From positions 166,421 through 230,420 of the forward strand of contig NZ_KI519427.1 of assembly GCF_000482465.1 (NCBI RefSeq): a stretch of 64,000 nt of DNA, given 5' to 3'. This stretch comes from Runella limosa DSM 17973 (GTDB lineage Bacteria; Bacteroidota; Bacteroidia; Cytophagales; Spirosomataceae). Under the pieces are notes generated by a model. That model was given only the letters and a program-made list of their open reading frames with translations, had not been told where the DNA came from and did no database searches. This document shows, piece after piece, positions 14,917-24,567 of the stretch. The translations under genes and the position numbers were made by a program. The first letter of the stretch is position 1, and every line of letters starts with the position of its first letter.

Positions 14917-15771
14917 TTAGTAAATCATCTTTTCAATCGGAATAACCAAGATTCCCTCAGCGCCTGCTTCGCGGATTTTGACAATGTTAGTCCAAAAATC
15001 GTTTTCATTAATCACCGAATGCAACGACACCCATCCTTCCGTTTTCAAAGGAACGACCGTAGGGGCTTTCATACCTGGAAGCAAAGCCGCAATTTGGTCG
15101 ATGGCTTCAACGGGACTATTAAGAACAATGTATTTGTTGCTTTGGGCTGCTTGGACGGCATTGATTCGGAACAAGAGGCTTTCCAAAATTACTTGTTTTT
15201 CGTTCGATAATTGCTGGCTTCCTATCAACACAGCCTCTGATTTGAAAATTACTTCTACTTCTTTCAAACCATTGCTCAACAGGGTGCTACCTGAGCTAAC
15301 AATGTCACAAACAGCATCGGCCAAACCGATACTTGGCGCGATTTCGACCGAACCACTGATTTCGTGGATTTCAGCTTTTACGCCGTGTTCTTGGAGATAA
15401 TTTCCTAAAATCCGTGGATAAGAAGTCGCAATACCGCGCCCTTGAAGGTCTTGAACACCGTTCCACTGCGTACTGCGCGGAATCGCCAACGAGAGGCGGC
15501 ACTTTGAGAAGCCTAATTGGTGAACGACACGTACGTTTTTGCTCGACTCAACGAGTACGTTTTCGCCCACAATACCCAAGTCAGCTACGCCGTCTTCCAC
15601 GTAACCTGGAATATCGTCGTCGCGAAGAAAAAGAAACTCCGCAGGGAAATTGGTCGAAAGAGACTTGAGTTTACCCGTCGAACCGCTTTCAAAACGGATA
15701 CCACATTCTTTAAATAATTTAATGGAATCGTCGCTCAAACGTCCCGATTTTTGAATGGCAATACGTAACAT
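14917..15771 (-). CDS. hisG: ATP phosphoribosyltransferase, long form
   Basis: 284 residues from ATG 15771 (MLRIAIQKSGRL); an upstream in-frame ATG at 15807 would add 12 unlikely residues. First step of histidine synthesis: ATP plus PRPP. The two-lobed catalytic domain includes DLGIVGENV and a PRPP-binding loop near DIVSSGSTL. The C-terminal region from about residue 208 (MKAPTVVPL...GAEGILVIPIEKM) is the ferredoxin-like regulatory domain of long HisG, which binds histidine for feedback inhibition. First gene of hisGDC; no leader peptide rich in His codons was seen. Confidence 0.95.
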   Translation of the reverse strand: MLRIAIQKSGRLSDDSIKLFKECGIRFESGSTGKLKSLSTNFPAEFLFLRDDDIPGYVEDGVADLGIVGENVLVESSKNVRVVHQLGFSKCRLSLAIPRSTQWNGVQDLQGRGIATSYPRILGNYLQEHGVKAEIHEISGSVEIAPSIGLADAVCDIVSSGSTLLSNGLKEVEVIFKSEAVLIGSQQLSNEKQVILESLLFRINAVQAAQSNKYIVLNSPVEAIDQIAALLPGMKAPTVVPLKTEGWVSLHSVINENDFWTNIVKIREAGAEGILVIPIEKMIY

Positions 15772-15807
15772 GAATTGTTTGTGTTTAACAGTGGGTGTAG
15801 GTTCCAT

Positions 15808-16074
15808 TTCGTCTTCAAGACAACCACGAGACCATTGAAAAATGTGAAAAACTTAAATAAAAAGGTTCTACGCTCGCCCGCAGGCGTGGAAGTGACGATG
15901 TCGAAAAAAGGCGTAGCTCTGTGTTTTCACGAAGAATTGTACAAATTGATGCCACAAATGTAGGACGGTCAGGCAGGATTGTCAAGGATTTGTACAAAAA
16001 AAGACAGTAGCAGTTTAAAAACACGCCATTTTGAGAAATTGTGCAAGAAATGTGGTGGGTTTGTTTTTTCGATT
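15808..16074. other. Intergenic region between hisG and Spy-like gene
   Basis: No gene supported. It contains the his operon promoter region on the minus strand, where no TAnnTTTG box stands out. A short GC-rich hairpin-like stretch lies near 15870-15890. Confidence 0.5.
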
Positions 16075-16082
16075 TATTTTTG
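16075..16082 (+). promoter_or_regulatory. -7 box TATTTTTG
   Basis: Matches TAnnTTTG and lies 54 bases before the ATG at 16136. No clear -33 TTG at 19-21 bp. Confidence 0.4.
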
Positions 16083-16135
16083 GAAATAAATTGATACAAG
16101 TACTTTATCAGTCACTTTTTATAAAAACGATTACG

Positions 16136-16582
16136 ATGAATATGAAGCTTTTTTTTCTCGTTGCGCTGCTATTTGTAAGTGTTAGTTCAATGGCGCAGTA
16201 TGGATATGATGGCTACGGGCGAGGAGGCTATGGTGGCCGACTTCCTCAAACGCCGAATCCACCTCCAAAGGCGCTTACTTCGGACAAAATGGCCGAAGAC
16301 CAAACCAAATGGATGAAGAAAAAACTGAAATTAAACGAAGACCAGGAGATTTCGGTCGAAACGGTAAATTTGGATTATTGTTTGCGTATGATGGACTATC
16401 AAGAGGCGTTTATGAAAACCCACGCTAATACCCGTCCTACACAGCAAGAGTTGCAAGATATTCGTAAATTGGTAGATACGTGGTGGACTGAACGCGAAGC
16501 CAAGTATCAAAAAATTCTGACTCCCGAGCAATGGGCGCTTTATTTGGAGAAGAAAAAATCAATGCCGCATTCAAATAACTAA
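16136..16582 (+). CDS. Small secreted protein with Spy/LTxxQ-like C-terminus
   Basis: 148 residues from ATG 16136 (MNMKLFFLVALLF), chosen because it gives a clean signal peptide ending SMAQ; the longer frame adds an improbable basic leader. The mature start is Gly/Tyr-rich (YGYDGYGRGGYGGR). It is followed by charged helices with MAEDQTKWMKKKLKLNEDQ and near the end KILTPEQWALYLEKKK, similar to the LTxxQ repeats of Spy/CpxP-type periplasmic proteins. Probable periplasmic or envelope protein; chaperone-like function is only suggested. Confidence 0.7.
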   Translation: MNMKLFFLVALLFVSVSSMAQYGYDGYGRGGYGGRLPQTPNPPPKALTSDKMAEDQTKWMKKKLKLNEDQEISVETVNLDYCLRMMDYQEAFMKTHANTRPTQQELQDIRKLVDTWWTEREAKYQKILTPEQWALYLEKKKSMPHSNN

Positions 16583-16588
16583 TCTGCT

Positions 16589-16643
16589 CAAACCTCCCGA
16601 AAGTTTTGAACTTTCGGGAGGTTCAAAACTTTCGGGAGGTTTG
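16589..16643. terminator. Nested CCCGAAAGT palindrome between convergent genes
   Basis: The outer arms (16589-16610 with 16622-16643) are exact complements, and CTTTCGGGAGG in the middle can pair with either arm. Sits between the convergent Spy-like and D-amino-acid dehydrogenase genes and may act as a two-way terminator. Same palindrome family as inside hisC. Confidence 0.7.
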
Positions 16644-16647
16644 ACTG

Positions 16648-17895
16648 TTAAGAAAAACGCAACGGTGCAAAAGGTTGCATATTCATACTGGTAGGTTCAT
16701 GGGTCACAATCTCCGACACCAGCTTACCCGTGGCAGGCCCAAGGCTAATTCCCATCATTCCGTGGCCTGTGGCGAGGGTAAGGTTATCAAAATGTTCGAC
16801 GCGACCCACGTACGGAATACCGTCGGGTGAACACGGACGTAGTCCGCTCCAAACCTTCTCTTTTTCAGGGAGTTGTACTTCAATTTCGGGGTAATAATTG
16901 TTGATTCCTTGCACAATTCCCCGCACTCGGTTCATATTTATACTCAAATCCGTTCCCGCCACTTCGAGCGTTCCCGCAAAACGCAAATCGTTGCCCATCG
17001 GTGTGGCCGTGGCGCGTGCTTCTAACATAATGGCTGGGACGTGGATATTGTTGATTGTATTTTTTAGCATAAAACTGTAGCCTTTTCCGCCCTGTAGGGG
17101 CAACGAAATGCCCAACTTTTCACTCAACACGGGCGACCATGCTCCTGCGGCTATCACCAATTCCTCTGCTTCAAATTTTCCCGTACGGGTCAAGACAGCC
17201 GTTATTTTTTTTTCATTTTTCTCAAAATCTGTCACTTCTTGGTTTTCGTGGAAAGCGACGCCTCGGGCTCGGAGATAACCAACCAAATTTTTGATGAGCA
17301 AATTAGGGGTAATGTGTGCATCGCCTGGGTAATAGACTCCCCCGCGTACGTCCACCTTCACGTCGGGTTCAAGGTGTTGCACTTGGCGTCCGTCGAGTAC
17401 TTCGGCTACAATGCCTGCTTTGTTGGCGATTGCGGCTTCTTCGGCCATTTCGTGTTCGGTATCGGCGTTTTTGTACAACATCAACAACCCGCGCTCATGC
17501 CACCCAAAGTCCACCTCGTTGGTAGCGGCGAGTTCTTGAAACAGTTGTTTACTCAACAAACTCATGTCTCTCAATACTGGAATAGAGCGCTGTACGTGTT
17601 CTTCAGTCGAATGTTTCCAAAACAACATTCCCCAACGCATTAAGTCCCAACTTAATCTTGGTTTGACGTAAAATGGACTTGTTGACTTGAGCATCCAGCG
17701 AAGCCCTTTGGAAATCATGCCTGGTTGGGCCAATGGTACGATGTGGCTCGGTACAATCATCCCAGCGTTGCCAAACGAACAGCCGTCGCTGAAGTTGCCC
17801 TGTTCAATTATAGCGACTTTGTGGCCTGCTTGCTGAAGGTAGTAGGCCGAAAAAAGGCCGCTTACGCCTCCGCCTACAATCGTAATGTTGCTCAT
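16648..17895 (-). CDS. FAD-dependent D-amino-acid dehydrogenase (DadA-like)
   Basis: 415 residues from ATG 17895 (MSNITIVGGGVSGL). DAO-family flavoprotein with an N-terminal GxGxxG FAD fold (IVGGGVSGLFSAYYL). It then has CSFGNAGMIVPSH, typical of DadA, and a C-terminal GLRPCSPDGIPYVGRV plus TGHGMMGISLGPATG closing the FAD site. It likely oxidises D-amino acids or hydroxyproline epimers to 2-oxo acids, passing electrons to the respiratory chain. No alanine racemase or hydroxyproline genes are adjacent, so the substrate is open. Confidence 0.85.
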   Translation of the reverse strand: MSNITIVGGGVSGLFSAYYLQQAGHKVAIIEQGNFSDGCSFGNAGMIVPSHIVPLAQPGMISKGLRWMLKSTSPFYVKPRLSWDLMRWGMLFWKHSTEEHVQRSIPVLRDMSLLSKQLFQELAATNEVDFGWHERGLLMLYKNADTEHEMAEEAAIANKAGIVAEVLDGRQVQHLEPDVKVDVRGGVYYPGDAHITPNLLIKNLVGYLRARGVAFHENQEVTDFEKNEKKITAVLTRTGKFEAEELVIAAGAWSPVLSEKLGISLPLQGGKGYSFMLKNTINNIHVPAIMLEARATATPMGNDLRFAGTLEVAGTDLSINMNRVRGIVQGINNYYPEIEVQLPEKEKVWSGLRPCSPDGIPYVGRVEHFDNLTLATGHGMMGISLGPATGKLVSEIVTHEPTSMNMQPFAPLRFS

Positions 17896-18206
17896 TGTTT
17901 GGATATTTTTGATTTTAGCTTTGTCAAGTTCAATGGCCAAAATTACAATATGTACCAATAGAACGATGGAGGTTTTTTGACGACTTTTAATGAAATATTG
18001 ACTTTAAAATTTTTGTCAACCCGACGGTAGAACCAGGCTACTGGAGCAGAGGGCTATCACCACGTAACCTTCGTCGATATGGATTCCTCCTAACGTCGGA
18101 ATGACAGAGCTCGGAACGGCAAAAGTGAACGGAATGACAAAAATGTAGGGAAAACAAAAAAAAACGTATTTTTGTACACTTCATTTTATAAAATTTCAGT
18201 CATGAA
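17896..18206. other. Divergent intergenic region, promoter of propeller kinase
   Basis: 310 bases between divergent genes. The main feature is a -7-like box TATTTTTG at 18167-18174, 33 bases before the kinase ATG. A stretch near 18020-18110 is more GC-rich but shows no gene. Confidence 0.45.
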
Positions 18207-21203
18207 ATGATAGGGAAACAAAGGTGGACCAAGGGACGGATTGGGCTCTTGTTGGTCATGTGGGTGGTGCGCACGTCCGTAGCGCAGGTGTATCATTTTC
18301 AGCACTACGACATCTTTTCGGGGTTGGGGCAGTCGCAAGTCACCGACATCGAACAAGACCGCTTGGGCTATATTTGGCTTTCAACTCGGGGGGGCGGTCT
18401 TTCGCGCTTTGATGGAAAACATTTTACGACCTACCGAAAAGAAGATAACCTGCCCGCCAACAATATTTTATCGCTCGAAATCGACACCAAGGGTACCATG
18501 TACATGGGGACGCCGTTTGGATTGTCGATTTACGATGGACAACGCACCCGCCCCGTGCGGACATCCGACCGCGAGCCCTACACTGTTTCGTCGGTCATTG
18601 GCGATACCAAAGGCAATGTTTATGCCATTTGTAACGCTAGCCAATTGGGTTTGCTACTGGGGGACAGTCTTCAATTTTTGAAAAAAAATAGCTCCGACCG
18701 ACCCTCTTTTTTTAGTGATATGTCGGTGACTCCCGATGGAAAACTTATGGTTTCGACCTACAGCGGAGAGATTTTTGAGGTGACTCCCAAAGGATTATTT
18801 CGCCGCTATAATTTTTCTCCAGCGTTGGTACTACGAAGTATTCTCTTTGATAATCAAGGGCTTCTTTGGCTAGGTACTGACGAAGGTGTTTTTACCACAA
18901 ACACAAAAACACCTTCGGTACTGACGCCCATTAGCCATGACATTGTCCACGAAATGACCGAAGCGTCCGACGGTAGTATTTGGATGGGGTTGTCGATGGG
19001 GGCGTTGCGGTATCAGCAAGGAAACATCTTACGGTTTAATGCCGACAATGGCTTTTCCAACTTTATGGTTCGTGGACTGCTCGAAGACCGTGAAGGCAAC
19101 CTTTGGTTTACGACCGACGGCGACGGCGTGTATAAGTTTACCAACCCTGCTTTTACGAGCCTTAATGAACAAACAGGCTTGCACGGGAACACGATTTCGT
19201 CCTTGGCGTTGTCGCCTGAGGGGAGGCTGTGGGTGAGTTATTTTGACGGAGGACTAGACGTCGTGGATACTAAAACCAGCCGACCTTTGCCCGTTCCATT
19301 GCCTCTTCAACACAAAAGGGTTAACTGCTTATCCGTTGATAATGAAGGGAATGTGTGGGTAGGTTTGGCGGGCCCAGGGGTTTATAAAGTACAAACCGAT
19401 AAGGTGACATATTTTGCCCTCGACGAATATATTTCGTCCCAAGGCGTTACGCTGTTTATGCAAGCGGGTAAAGGGAAGGACGTTTGGATAAGTACCTCAA
19501 ACGGCGTTTTATTGTACGATGGAAAATCGTTCCAGCATTTTCACTCCAAAGAAGGACTAAAAGGCAGTTTTGTGAGGCGCACGCTGTTGTTGCAATCGGG
19601 CGAGCTGTTGACGGCGGGGCCAAGGGGGTTGAATGTTGTTGGAAATGGTAAAGTTTCTGATTTTCAGTATGATAAAGAAATTGCTTCATTTCCTGCATTG
19701 AGTATGGCGCAGCGCCACGACGGGCTGTTGGCCTTGGGTAGTTTTGAAGATGGGGTGGTTGTTTTTGATCCCAAAACCAAACAAAAACGCTTTTTTACCG
19801 TCAAGCAAGGGTTATGTTCTAACCTTATTTACAATACGAGTTTTGACCAAAAAGGGCGGCTTTGGATAGGTACAGAACGGGGGATTGACCTTTTGACGTT
19901 GGATGCGCAATTCCGCATCGCTTCTATTCGGCACTTTAACGAAACCGACGGATTTACGGCCCGTGAAACCAACGCCAATACGGCTTACGTAAGCCCGAAC
20001 GGTGACTTTTGGATTGGCACCATCAAAGGAATTTTTCATTACCGAGAAAACCCAACACGCCGTTTGCCAGCAACGCAGAAAGTCCACTTTACCGAAGTTA
20101 AATCCCCGTTTGACACTACAAACTTGGTTCGATTTGCCAAAAGTAAAGATACTTGGTATAACGTACCCAATGAGTTATCGCTCCCTCATGCCCGTAATCA
20201 GCTTAAAATCAGTTTTATATCTATTAATCACAGCCATCCTGATCTTGTCAGGTACCAATACCAACTCGAAGGCGAGGATGAAGCGTGGCTGGGCCCTACG
20301 GAGCAGACCAGTGTTGTTTACTCGCATCTGAACCCAGGCAAGTATCGGTTCAAAGTTCGTGCATCTTTAGGGGATAATCGCTGGGGAGAAACGGCCGTGT
20401 ATGCCTTTGAGATTGTGCCGCCTTTTTATCAGCGTTCTTGGTTTATTGCCTTGATGATTAGCCTTTTGATTGCATCAGTAGGTTTAGCCCAACAGCTTTA
20501 TATTCAGTACCGTACGCGGCGGGTGTTGGCCTATGAAAAGCTCAAGCAAGAAGCTGAGGCGGCCATTCGGGTGCAGTTGGCGCAGGATTTTCATGACGAA
20601 CTGGGTAATCGGCTTGCGGCCATTCGGATGCAGTCGAGTGTTCTTAAACTTAGGTACGAAAGCAGAGAAACGGGCAACGAAGAAAAAAGAATTGTGGGGG
20701 AAATTGAGAAAAATGTGGTGCGGTTATTTCGGGATACCAAAGATTTTATTTGGGCGATTGACCCTGAAAGCAACCTCGTCAAAGAGCTTGTTTTGTACAT
20801 CAAAGATTTTGGCGAAAACTTGCTTCAAGATACCACCATACGGTTTCATTCCAACACCACTATACCTTTTGAGCTCGAAAATGTAACCTTACCGCCTGGT
20901 TGGAGTATTCAGGTTATTATGATTTTTAAAGAAGCTCTAACCAACTGTATTAAACATGCGCATTGTCAAAATATCTACTTTTGTGCAACCCTTCAAGGAC
21001 GAAACGTCTCTTTCTCTTTGGAAGACGATGGTTGTGGGATTGTTTTTCCCACCGATGGTTATCACAAAGGGCTTAATAACATGCGCCAACGCGCCGAAAA
21101 AATTCATTGCTCGCTCGTGATTGCGCCGCGCGTTCCTTCGGGAACATCGCTGACACTGACGGGTACGATTCCTACTAAAACAGCCTCCCCCAAAATTCGG
21201 TAG
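18207..21203 (+). CDS. Two-component regulator propeller sensor histidine kinase (HisKA_3)
   Basis: 998 residues. Signal peptide (about 1-27, ending SVAQ), then Reg_prop beta-propeller repeats over about 30-640 with units such as GYIWLSTRGGGLSRFDG and GLLWLGTDEGV, and a Y_Y_Y Ig-like domain (about 665-735). A transmembrane helix follows at about 745-765. The cytoplasmic NarL-type kinase has HisKA_3 DFHDELGNRLA (H796) and HATPase_c with EALTNCIKHA and EDDGCGI. It is thus a one-piece periplasmic sensor, often sensing carbohydrates in Bacteroidota, without a fused receiver. The LuxR regulator follows after 29 bases. Confidence 0.93.
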   Translation: MIGKQRWTKGRIGLLLVMWVVRTSVAQVYHFQHYDIFSGLGQSQVTDIEQDRLGYIWLSTRGGGLSRFDGKHFTTYRKEDNLPANNILSLEIDTKGTMYMGTPFGLSIYDGQRTRPVRTSDREPYTVSSVIGDTKGNVYAICNASQLGLLLGDSLQFLKKNSSDRPSFFSDMSVTPDGKLMVSTYSGEIFEVTPKGLFRRYNFSPALVLRSILFDNQGLLWLGTDEGVFTTNTKTPSVLTPISHDIVHEMTEASDGSIWMGLSMGALRYQQGNILRFNADNGFSNFMVRGLLEDREGNLWFTTDGDGVYKFTNPAFTSLNEQTGLHGNTISSLALSPEGRLWVSYFDGGLDVVDTKTSRPLPVPLPLQHKRVNCLSVDNEGNVWVGLAGPGVYKVQTDKVTYFALDEYISSQGVTLFMQAGKGKDVWISTSNGVLLYDGKSFQHFHSKEGLKGSFVRRTLLLQSGELLTAGPRGLNVVGNGKVSDFQYDKEIASFPALSMAQRHDGLLALGSFEDGVVVFDPKTKQKRFFTVKQGLCSNLIYNTSFDQKGRLWIGTERGIDLLTLDAQFRIASIRHFNETDGFTARETNANTAYVSPNGDFWIGTIKGIFHYRENPTRRLPATQKVHFTEVKSPFDTTNLVRFAKSKDTWYNVPNELSLPHARNQLKISFISINHSHPDLVRYQYQLEGEDEAWLGPTEQTSVVYSHLNPGKYRFKVRASLGDNRWGETAVYAFEIVPPFYQRSWFIALMISLLIASVGLAQQLYIQYRTRRVLAYEKLKQEAEAAIRVQLAQDFHDELGNRLAAIRMQSSVLKLRYESRETGNEEKRIVGEIEKNVVRLFRDTKDFIWAIDPESNLVKELVLYIKDFGENLLQDTTIRFHSNTTIPFELENVTLPPGWSIQVIMIFKEALTNCIKHAHCQNIYFCATLQGRNVSFSLEDDGCGIVFPTDGYHKGLNNMRQRAEKIHCSLVIAPRVPSGTSLTLTGTIPTKTASPKIR

Positions 21204-21232
21204 AAATAGGGGGCCTAAACAAAAAACGTATA

Positions 21233-21859
21233 ATGAATAACGTTACAAAAATTACGGTCATTGAAGACAACGAAGCGGTCAAAGATGGCTTGGCGCTCAT
21301 CATCGGAAGCCAACAGCGGTTTAGGGTGGTAAATACCTACACCAACTGCATGGATGCCTTAAAGAATTTGCGAAAAGACGCGCCTGAGCTGGTTTTGATT
21401 GACCTAGAATTGCCAGGAATGCACGGCATTGAAGGCATCAAACGGATCTTGCGCGAGCGTTCTTCTACCACTATTTTGGTGATTAGCGTCCACGAAGACA
21501 GCAAACTTGTGTTTGAGGCATTGTGTGCGGGTGCGTCGGGTTATTTGACAAAAGATACCGATCACATTCGCCTTTTGAACGCCATTGACGAGGTACTAAC
21601 GGGTGGCGCTCCGATGAGTTCTAAGATTGCCTCTTTGGTGGTCAAATCGTTTCAAAGAAACTTAAATTCGCCACTTTCTGATCGGGAAACCGACGTTTTG
21701 ACCCTGCTGGCCAAAGGAAAAACCTACCATTCGATTGCCGACGAATTGTTTATCAGTGTCGAAACGGTAAAAACGCACATTCGGAATATTTACCAAAAAT
21801 TACACGTCACCAACAAGACGGAAGCGCTGAAAAAAGCGGTCAAAGACAAATTAATATAA
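21233..21859 (+). CDS. NarL/FixJ-family response regulator
   Basis: 208 residues. Receiver domain (about 6-122) with E11-D12, phospho-acceptor D56 (LVLIDLELPG), a Ser in VISVHED and K108 (YLTKDTD). A LuxR-type HTH (about 143-205) with LSDRETDVLTLLAKGKTYHS follows and ends in VETVKTHIRNIYQKL. It is the partner of the propeller kinase in the same operon. A short ATCCCC/GGGGAT hairpin just after the stop may end the unit. Confidence 0.94.
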   Translation: MNNVTKITVIEDNEAVKDGLALIIGSQQRFRVVNTYTNCMDALKNLRKDAPELVLIDLELPGMHGIEGIKRILRERSSTTILVISVHEDSKLVFEALCAGASGYLTKDTDHIRLLNAIDEVLTGGAPMSSKIASLVVKSFQRNLNSPLSDRETDVLTLLAKGKTYHSIADELFISVETVKTHIRNIYQKLHVTNKTEALKKAVKDKLI

Positions 21860-21998
21860 AATCCCCTTTTTTGGGGGATAAAAATCGGGGCATTTTTCCA
21901 AAAAACACCATTTTGGGGGGATGCGCCGATTTTGTTTTTTGTGTAATTTCATGGGAAAGATTACAGCCAATTTTCGTTCACCAAAAACCCTCCTTTCC

Positions 21999-23261
21999 AT
22001 GAAATCTATCACTTATTGCCTGCTTTGTTGTGTACTGTTGGTGCAGAGTATCAGTGGTTTGGCCAGAACTCTCAAGAAAGAAGAAGACATCCACGGTTTT
22101 CACCTCATTCGTGGAAAAAACGTAGCCCGCATTCCGTTTGAATTACATTCCAATTTGATTGTTGTGCCCGTCAAAATCAATGCTTCCGATACCTTGCGTT
22201 TTATTCTGGATACGGGTGTTAGCTCCATGATGCTTACTAATACAGAGGTTGCCCACCGACTCGGGATGAAGTCGGTACGAAAAATGGCCATTGAAGGCAT
22301 TGGCGGAGGGCAGCCCATCAGCGCCGATGTCACCATCGGAAATACCTTTACGATGGGACAGATGCGGGGGCTGAAACAAACCATCGTCGTACTGGACGAC
22401 GATGTGTTGCGGCTTTCGGAGCTTGTGGGGACTCAGATTCATGGAATTTTTGGTTATGAGCTTTTTAGCAAGTTTGTCGTCACCATTGATTTTCAGACCC
22501 AAGAGTTAACCCTGACTATTCCTTCAAAATATAAATACACGGCTCGGAAAGGCAGTAAGCTGCCCATTGTCATCGAACGCTCTAAGCCCTACTTAGATGC
22601 CGTGACGGTGGTTTCCAACAACCAAGAGTTGCCCATTCGGGTGGTGCTTGATACGGGTGCAGGACACGCTTTGATGCTCAATACCGCCGCCTCTCAGCTC
22701 CAATTGCCCCAAAAAGTAATCAAAGCGCAACTAGGAGTAGGGTTGGGGGGCGAAATCAACGGACACATTGGACGCCTGTCCAAAGTCCGCATTGGTCAGT
22801 ACGAACTCAACGACGTACTCGCCACTTTCCCCGATAGCAGTTCGTTGGGCATCAAACTGTCGCCAAAAGCCCCGCAGCGTCACGGCAACCTCGGAGGCGA
22901 GTTTTTGCGACGGTTCAAGGTAACGTTCAATTATGAAGAAGGCTACATCGTTCTTAAACCTGTTCGTCGATTTTTAAACCAGAAGTTTGAACATGACATG
23001 AGTGGCATCGATCTTCGGGCCAAAGGAGATGATTTTCGTCACTATTTTATCGAAAGTATTACCGAAAATTCACCCGCTCACCAAGCAGGATTACAGATAG
23101 GAGATCAGCTGCTATTGGTCAACCACGAGCCAGTGGAAACCCTCTCACTTTCAGAGATTTATCGAACGCTACAGCACAAAGAAGGCAAGGAGGTTCAACT
23201 CGTCGTACGGCGGAATGGACGCCTCGTTGTGGCCGAATTTGCGCTCAAACGGGTGATTTAA
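21999..23261 (+). CDS. Secreted retropepsin-like aspartic protease with PDZ domain
   Basis: 420 residues from ATG 21999 (MKSITYCLLCCVLL), which gives a signal peptide; earlier in-frame ATGs lack one. Two aspartyl-protease-like modules each carry a DTG triad: FILDTGVSS (D71) and VVLDTGAGHAL (D218). A PDZ domain (about 340-415, ITENSPAHQAGLQIGDQLL) follows. The two-DTG layout in one chain imitates the retroviral or pepsin dimer, so it is probably an active periplasmic or surface protease. Stand-alone gene between the kinase operon and the U32 gene. Confidence 0.88.
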   Translation: MKSITYCLLCCVLLVQSISGLARTLKKEEDIHGFHLIRGKNVARIPFELHSNLIVVPVKINASDTLRFILDTGVSSMMLTNTEVAHRLGMKSVRKMAIEGIGGGQPISADVTIGNTFTMGQMRGLKQTIVVLDDDVLRLSELVGTQIHGIFGYELFSKFVVTIDFQTQELTLTIPSKYKYTARKGSKLPIVIERSKPYLDAVTVVSNNQELPIRVVLDTGAGHALMLNTAASQLQLPQKVIKAQLGVGLGGEINGHIGRLSKVRIGQYELNDVLATFPDSSSLGIKLSPKAPQRHGNLGGEFLRRFKVTFNYEEGYIVLKPVRRFLNQKFEHDMSGIDLRAKGDDFRHYFIESITENSPAHQAGLQIGDQLLLVNHEPVETLSLSEIYRTLQHKEGKEVQLVVRRNGRLVVAEFALKRVI

Positions 23262-23279
23262 CGGTTCCGACAAAAACGT

Positions 23280-23287
23280 TACCTTTG
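23280..23287 (+). promoter_or_regulatory. -7 box TACCTTTG for U32 gene
   Basis: Perfect TAnnTTTG match located 33 bases before the ATG at 23320; -33 not evident. Confidence 0.45.
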
Positions 23288-23319
23288 TGGCCGATTTGTA
23301 CTATTTCATTTTTTGACCA

Positions 23320-24567
23320 ATGGCAACGAAGCAAACTATCGAAATAATGGCCCCTGCGGGTTCGCGGGAATCGATGATGGCAGGCATAAAAGCGGGGGCT
23401 AATTCGGTGTATTTTGGCGTTGAACAGCTCAACATGCGGGCGCGCCAAACCAACAACTTTACCGTCGAAGACCTCCCTGAAGTGGCGCGTGTTTGTAAAG
23501 AAAACAACGTAAAAAGCTACATTACGCTCAATACGATTATCTACGACCACGACATTTCGCTTATGCGTCGTATCATCGACCAAGCCAAGGAGGCGGGCAT
23601 TACGGCGGTGATTGCTTCTGATTTGGCGGTGATGAATTACTGTCGCAAGAAAGGAATGGAATTGCATATTTCGACCCAATCGAACATTACAAACATTGAA
23701 ACCGTGGAGCTGTATGCCGACTACGCCGATGTGGTCGTGATGGCGCGCGAGCTTACGCTCAAGCAAGTGGGCGATATGGTAAAAGCCATTGAGCGGAACC
23801 AAATCACGGGGCCGTCGGGGAAGCTGGTACAGGTTGAGATTTTTGCGCACGGTGCCCTTTGTATGGCGGTGTCGGGTAAATGTTATTTGAGTTTGCATTC
23901 CCACAATGCTTCCGCCAACCGTGGGGCGTGTATTCAAAACTGCCGCCGCGAGTACGTTGTGACCGACGAAGAAGATATCGAGCTAAAGATTGATAATGAG
24001 TACATTATGTCGGCCAAAGACTTGTGTACCATCGACTTTTTGGACAAAATCATCGAGGCGGGTGTAAGCGTACTCAAGATTGAGGGACGTGGCCGCGCGG
24101 CTGACTACGTTTATACCACAACTCAGTGCTACCGCGAAGCCGTGGACGCCATTGAAAACGGCACCTATACCCCCGAAAAAATAACGGATTGGAAGGAACG
24201 CCTTACGACGGTTTACAATCGTGGTTTTTGGGATGGGTATTACCTCGGCCGTACAATGGGCGAATGGAGCAATCAATACGGCTCGGTGGCTACGCAGAAA
24301 AAACTGTACATTGGTAAGGGTGTGAAGTACTTTGAGCGGGTAGGAGTAGGGGAGTTTGTGCTTGAAAGCCACGATGTTAAAGTAGGAGATAAGCTGATTG
24401 TGACGGGGCCTACCACGGGTTACGTAGAAACCACGGTGGAAGAAATTCGCCTCGATACGGGAGCATCTGTCGATAAAGCTAGTAAAGGAAATACGGTAGC
24501 GATTCGGATTCCTGAAAAAATTAGACCTTCCGATAAACTTTATAAGGTGGTTAGCAGCGATGTTTAA
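23320..24567 (+). CDS. Peptidase U32-family protein (TrhP/YegQ-like)
   Basis: 415 residues. TIM-barrel U32 protein with the family signature EIFAHGALCMAVSGKCYLS and conserved cysteines around NRGACIQNCRREY, likely Fe-S or metal ligands. Relatives (TrhP/YegQ, RlhA) act in prephenate-dependent hydroxylation of tRNA U34 or 23S rRNA C2501 rather than proteolysis; tRNA modification is the likeliest role here. The C-terminal part (about 320-410) is a beta-barrel extension. It overlaps the ferredoxin gene by 8 bases, which suggests the ferredoxin supplies electrons. Confidence 0.88.
   Translation: MATKQTIEIMAPAGSRESMMAGIKAGANSVYFGVEQLNMRARQTNNFTVEDLPEVARVCKENNVKSYITLNTIIYDHDISLMRRIIDQAKEAGITAVIASDLAVMNYCRKKGMELHISTQSNITNIETVELYADYADVVVMARELTLKQVGDMVKAIERNQITGPSGKLVQVEIFAHGALCMAVSGKCYLSLHSHNASANRGACIQNCRREYVVTDEEDIELKIDNEYIMSAKDLCTIDFLDKIIEAGVSVLKIEGRGRAADYVYTTTQCYREAVDAIENGTYTPEKITDWKERLTTVYNRGFWDGYYLGRTMGEWSNQYGSVATQKKLYIGKGVKYFERVGVGEFVLESHDVKVGDKLIVTGPTTGYVETTVEEIRLDTGASVDKASKGNTVAIRIPEKIRPSDKLYKVVSSDV

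Noticed and set aside
15772..15807. His-leader peptide before hisG
   Set aside because: The 12 extra codons contain only one His codon and no attenuator-like hairpins.
23245..23937. 230-codon frame antisense to the U32 gene
   Set aside because: The opposite strand encodes a clear U32 protein; the shadow frame has no motif and is His/Arg-rich, as expected from complement bias.
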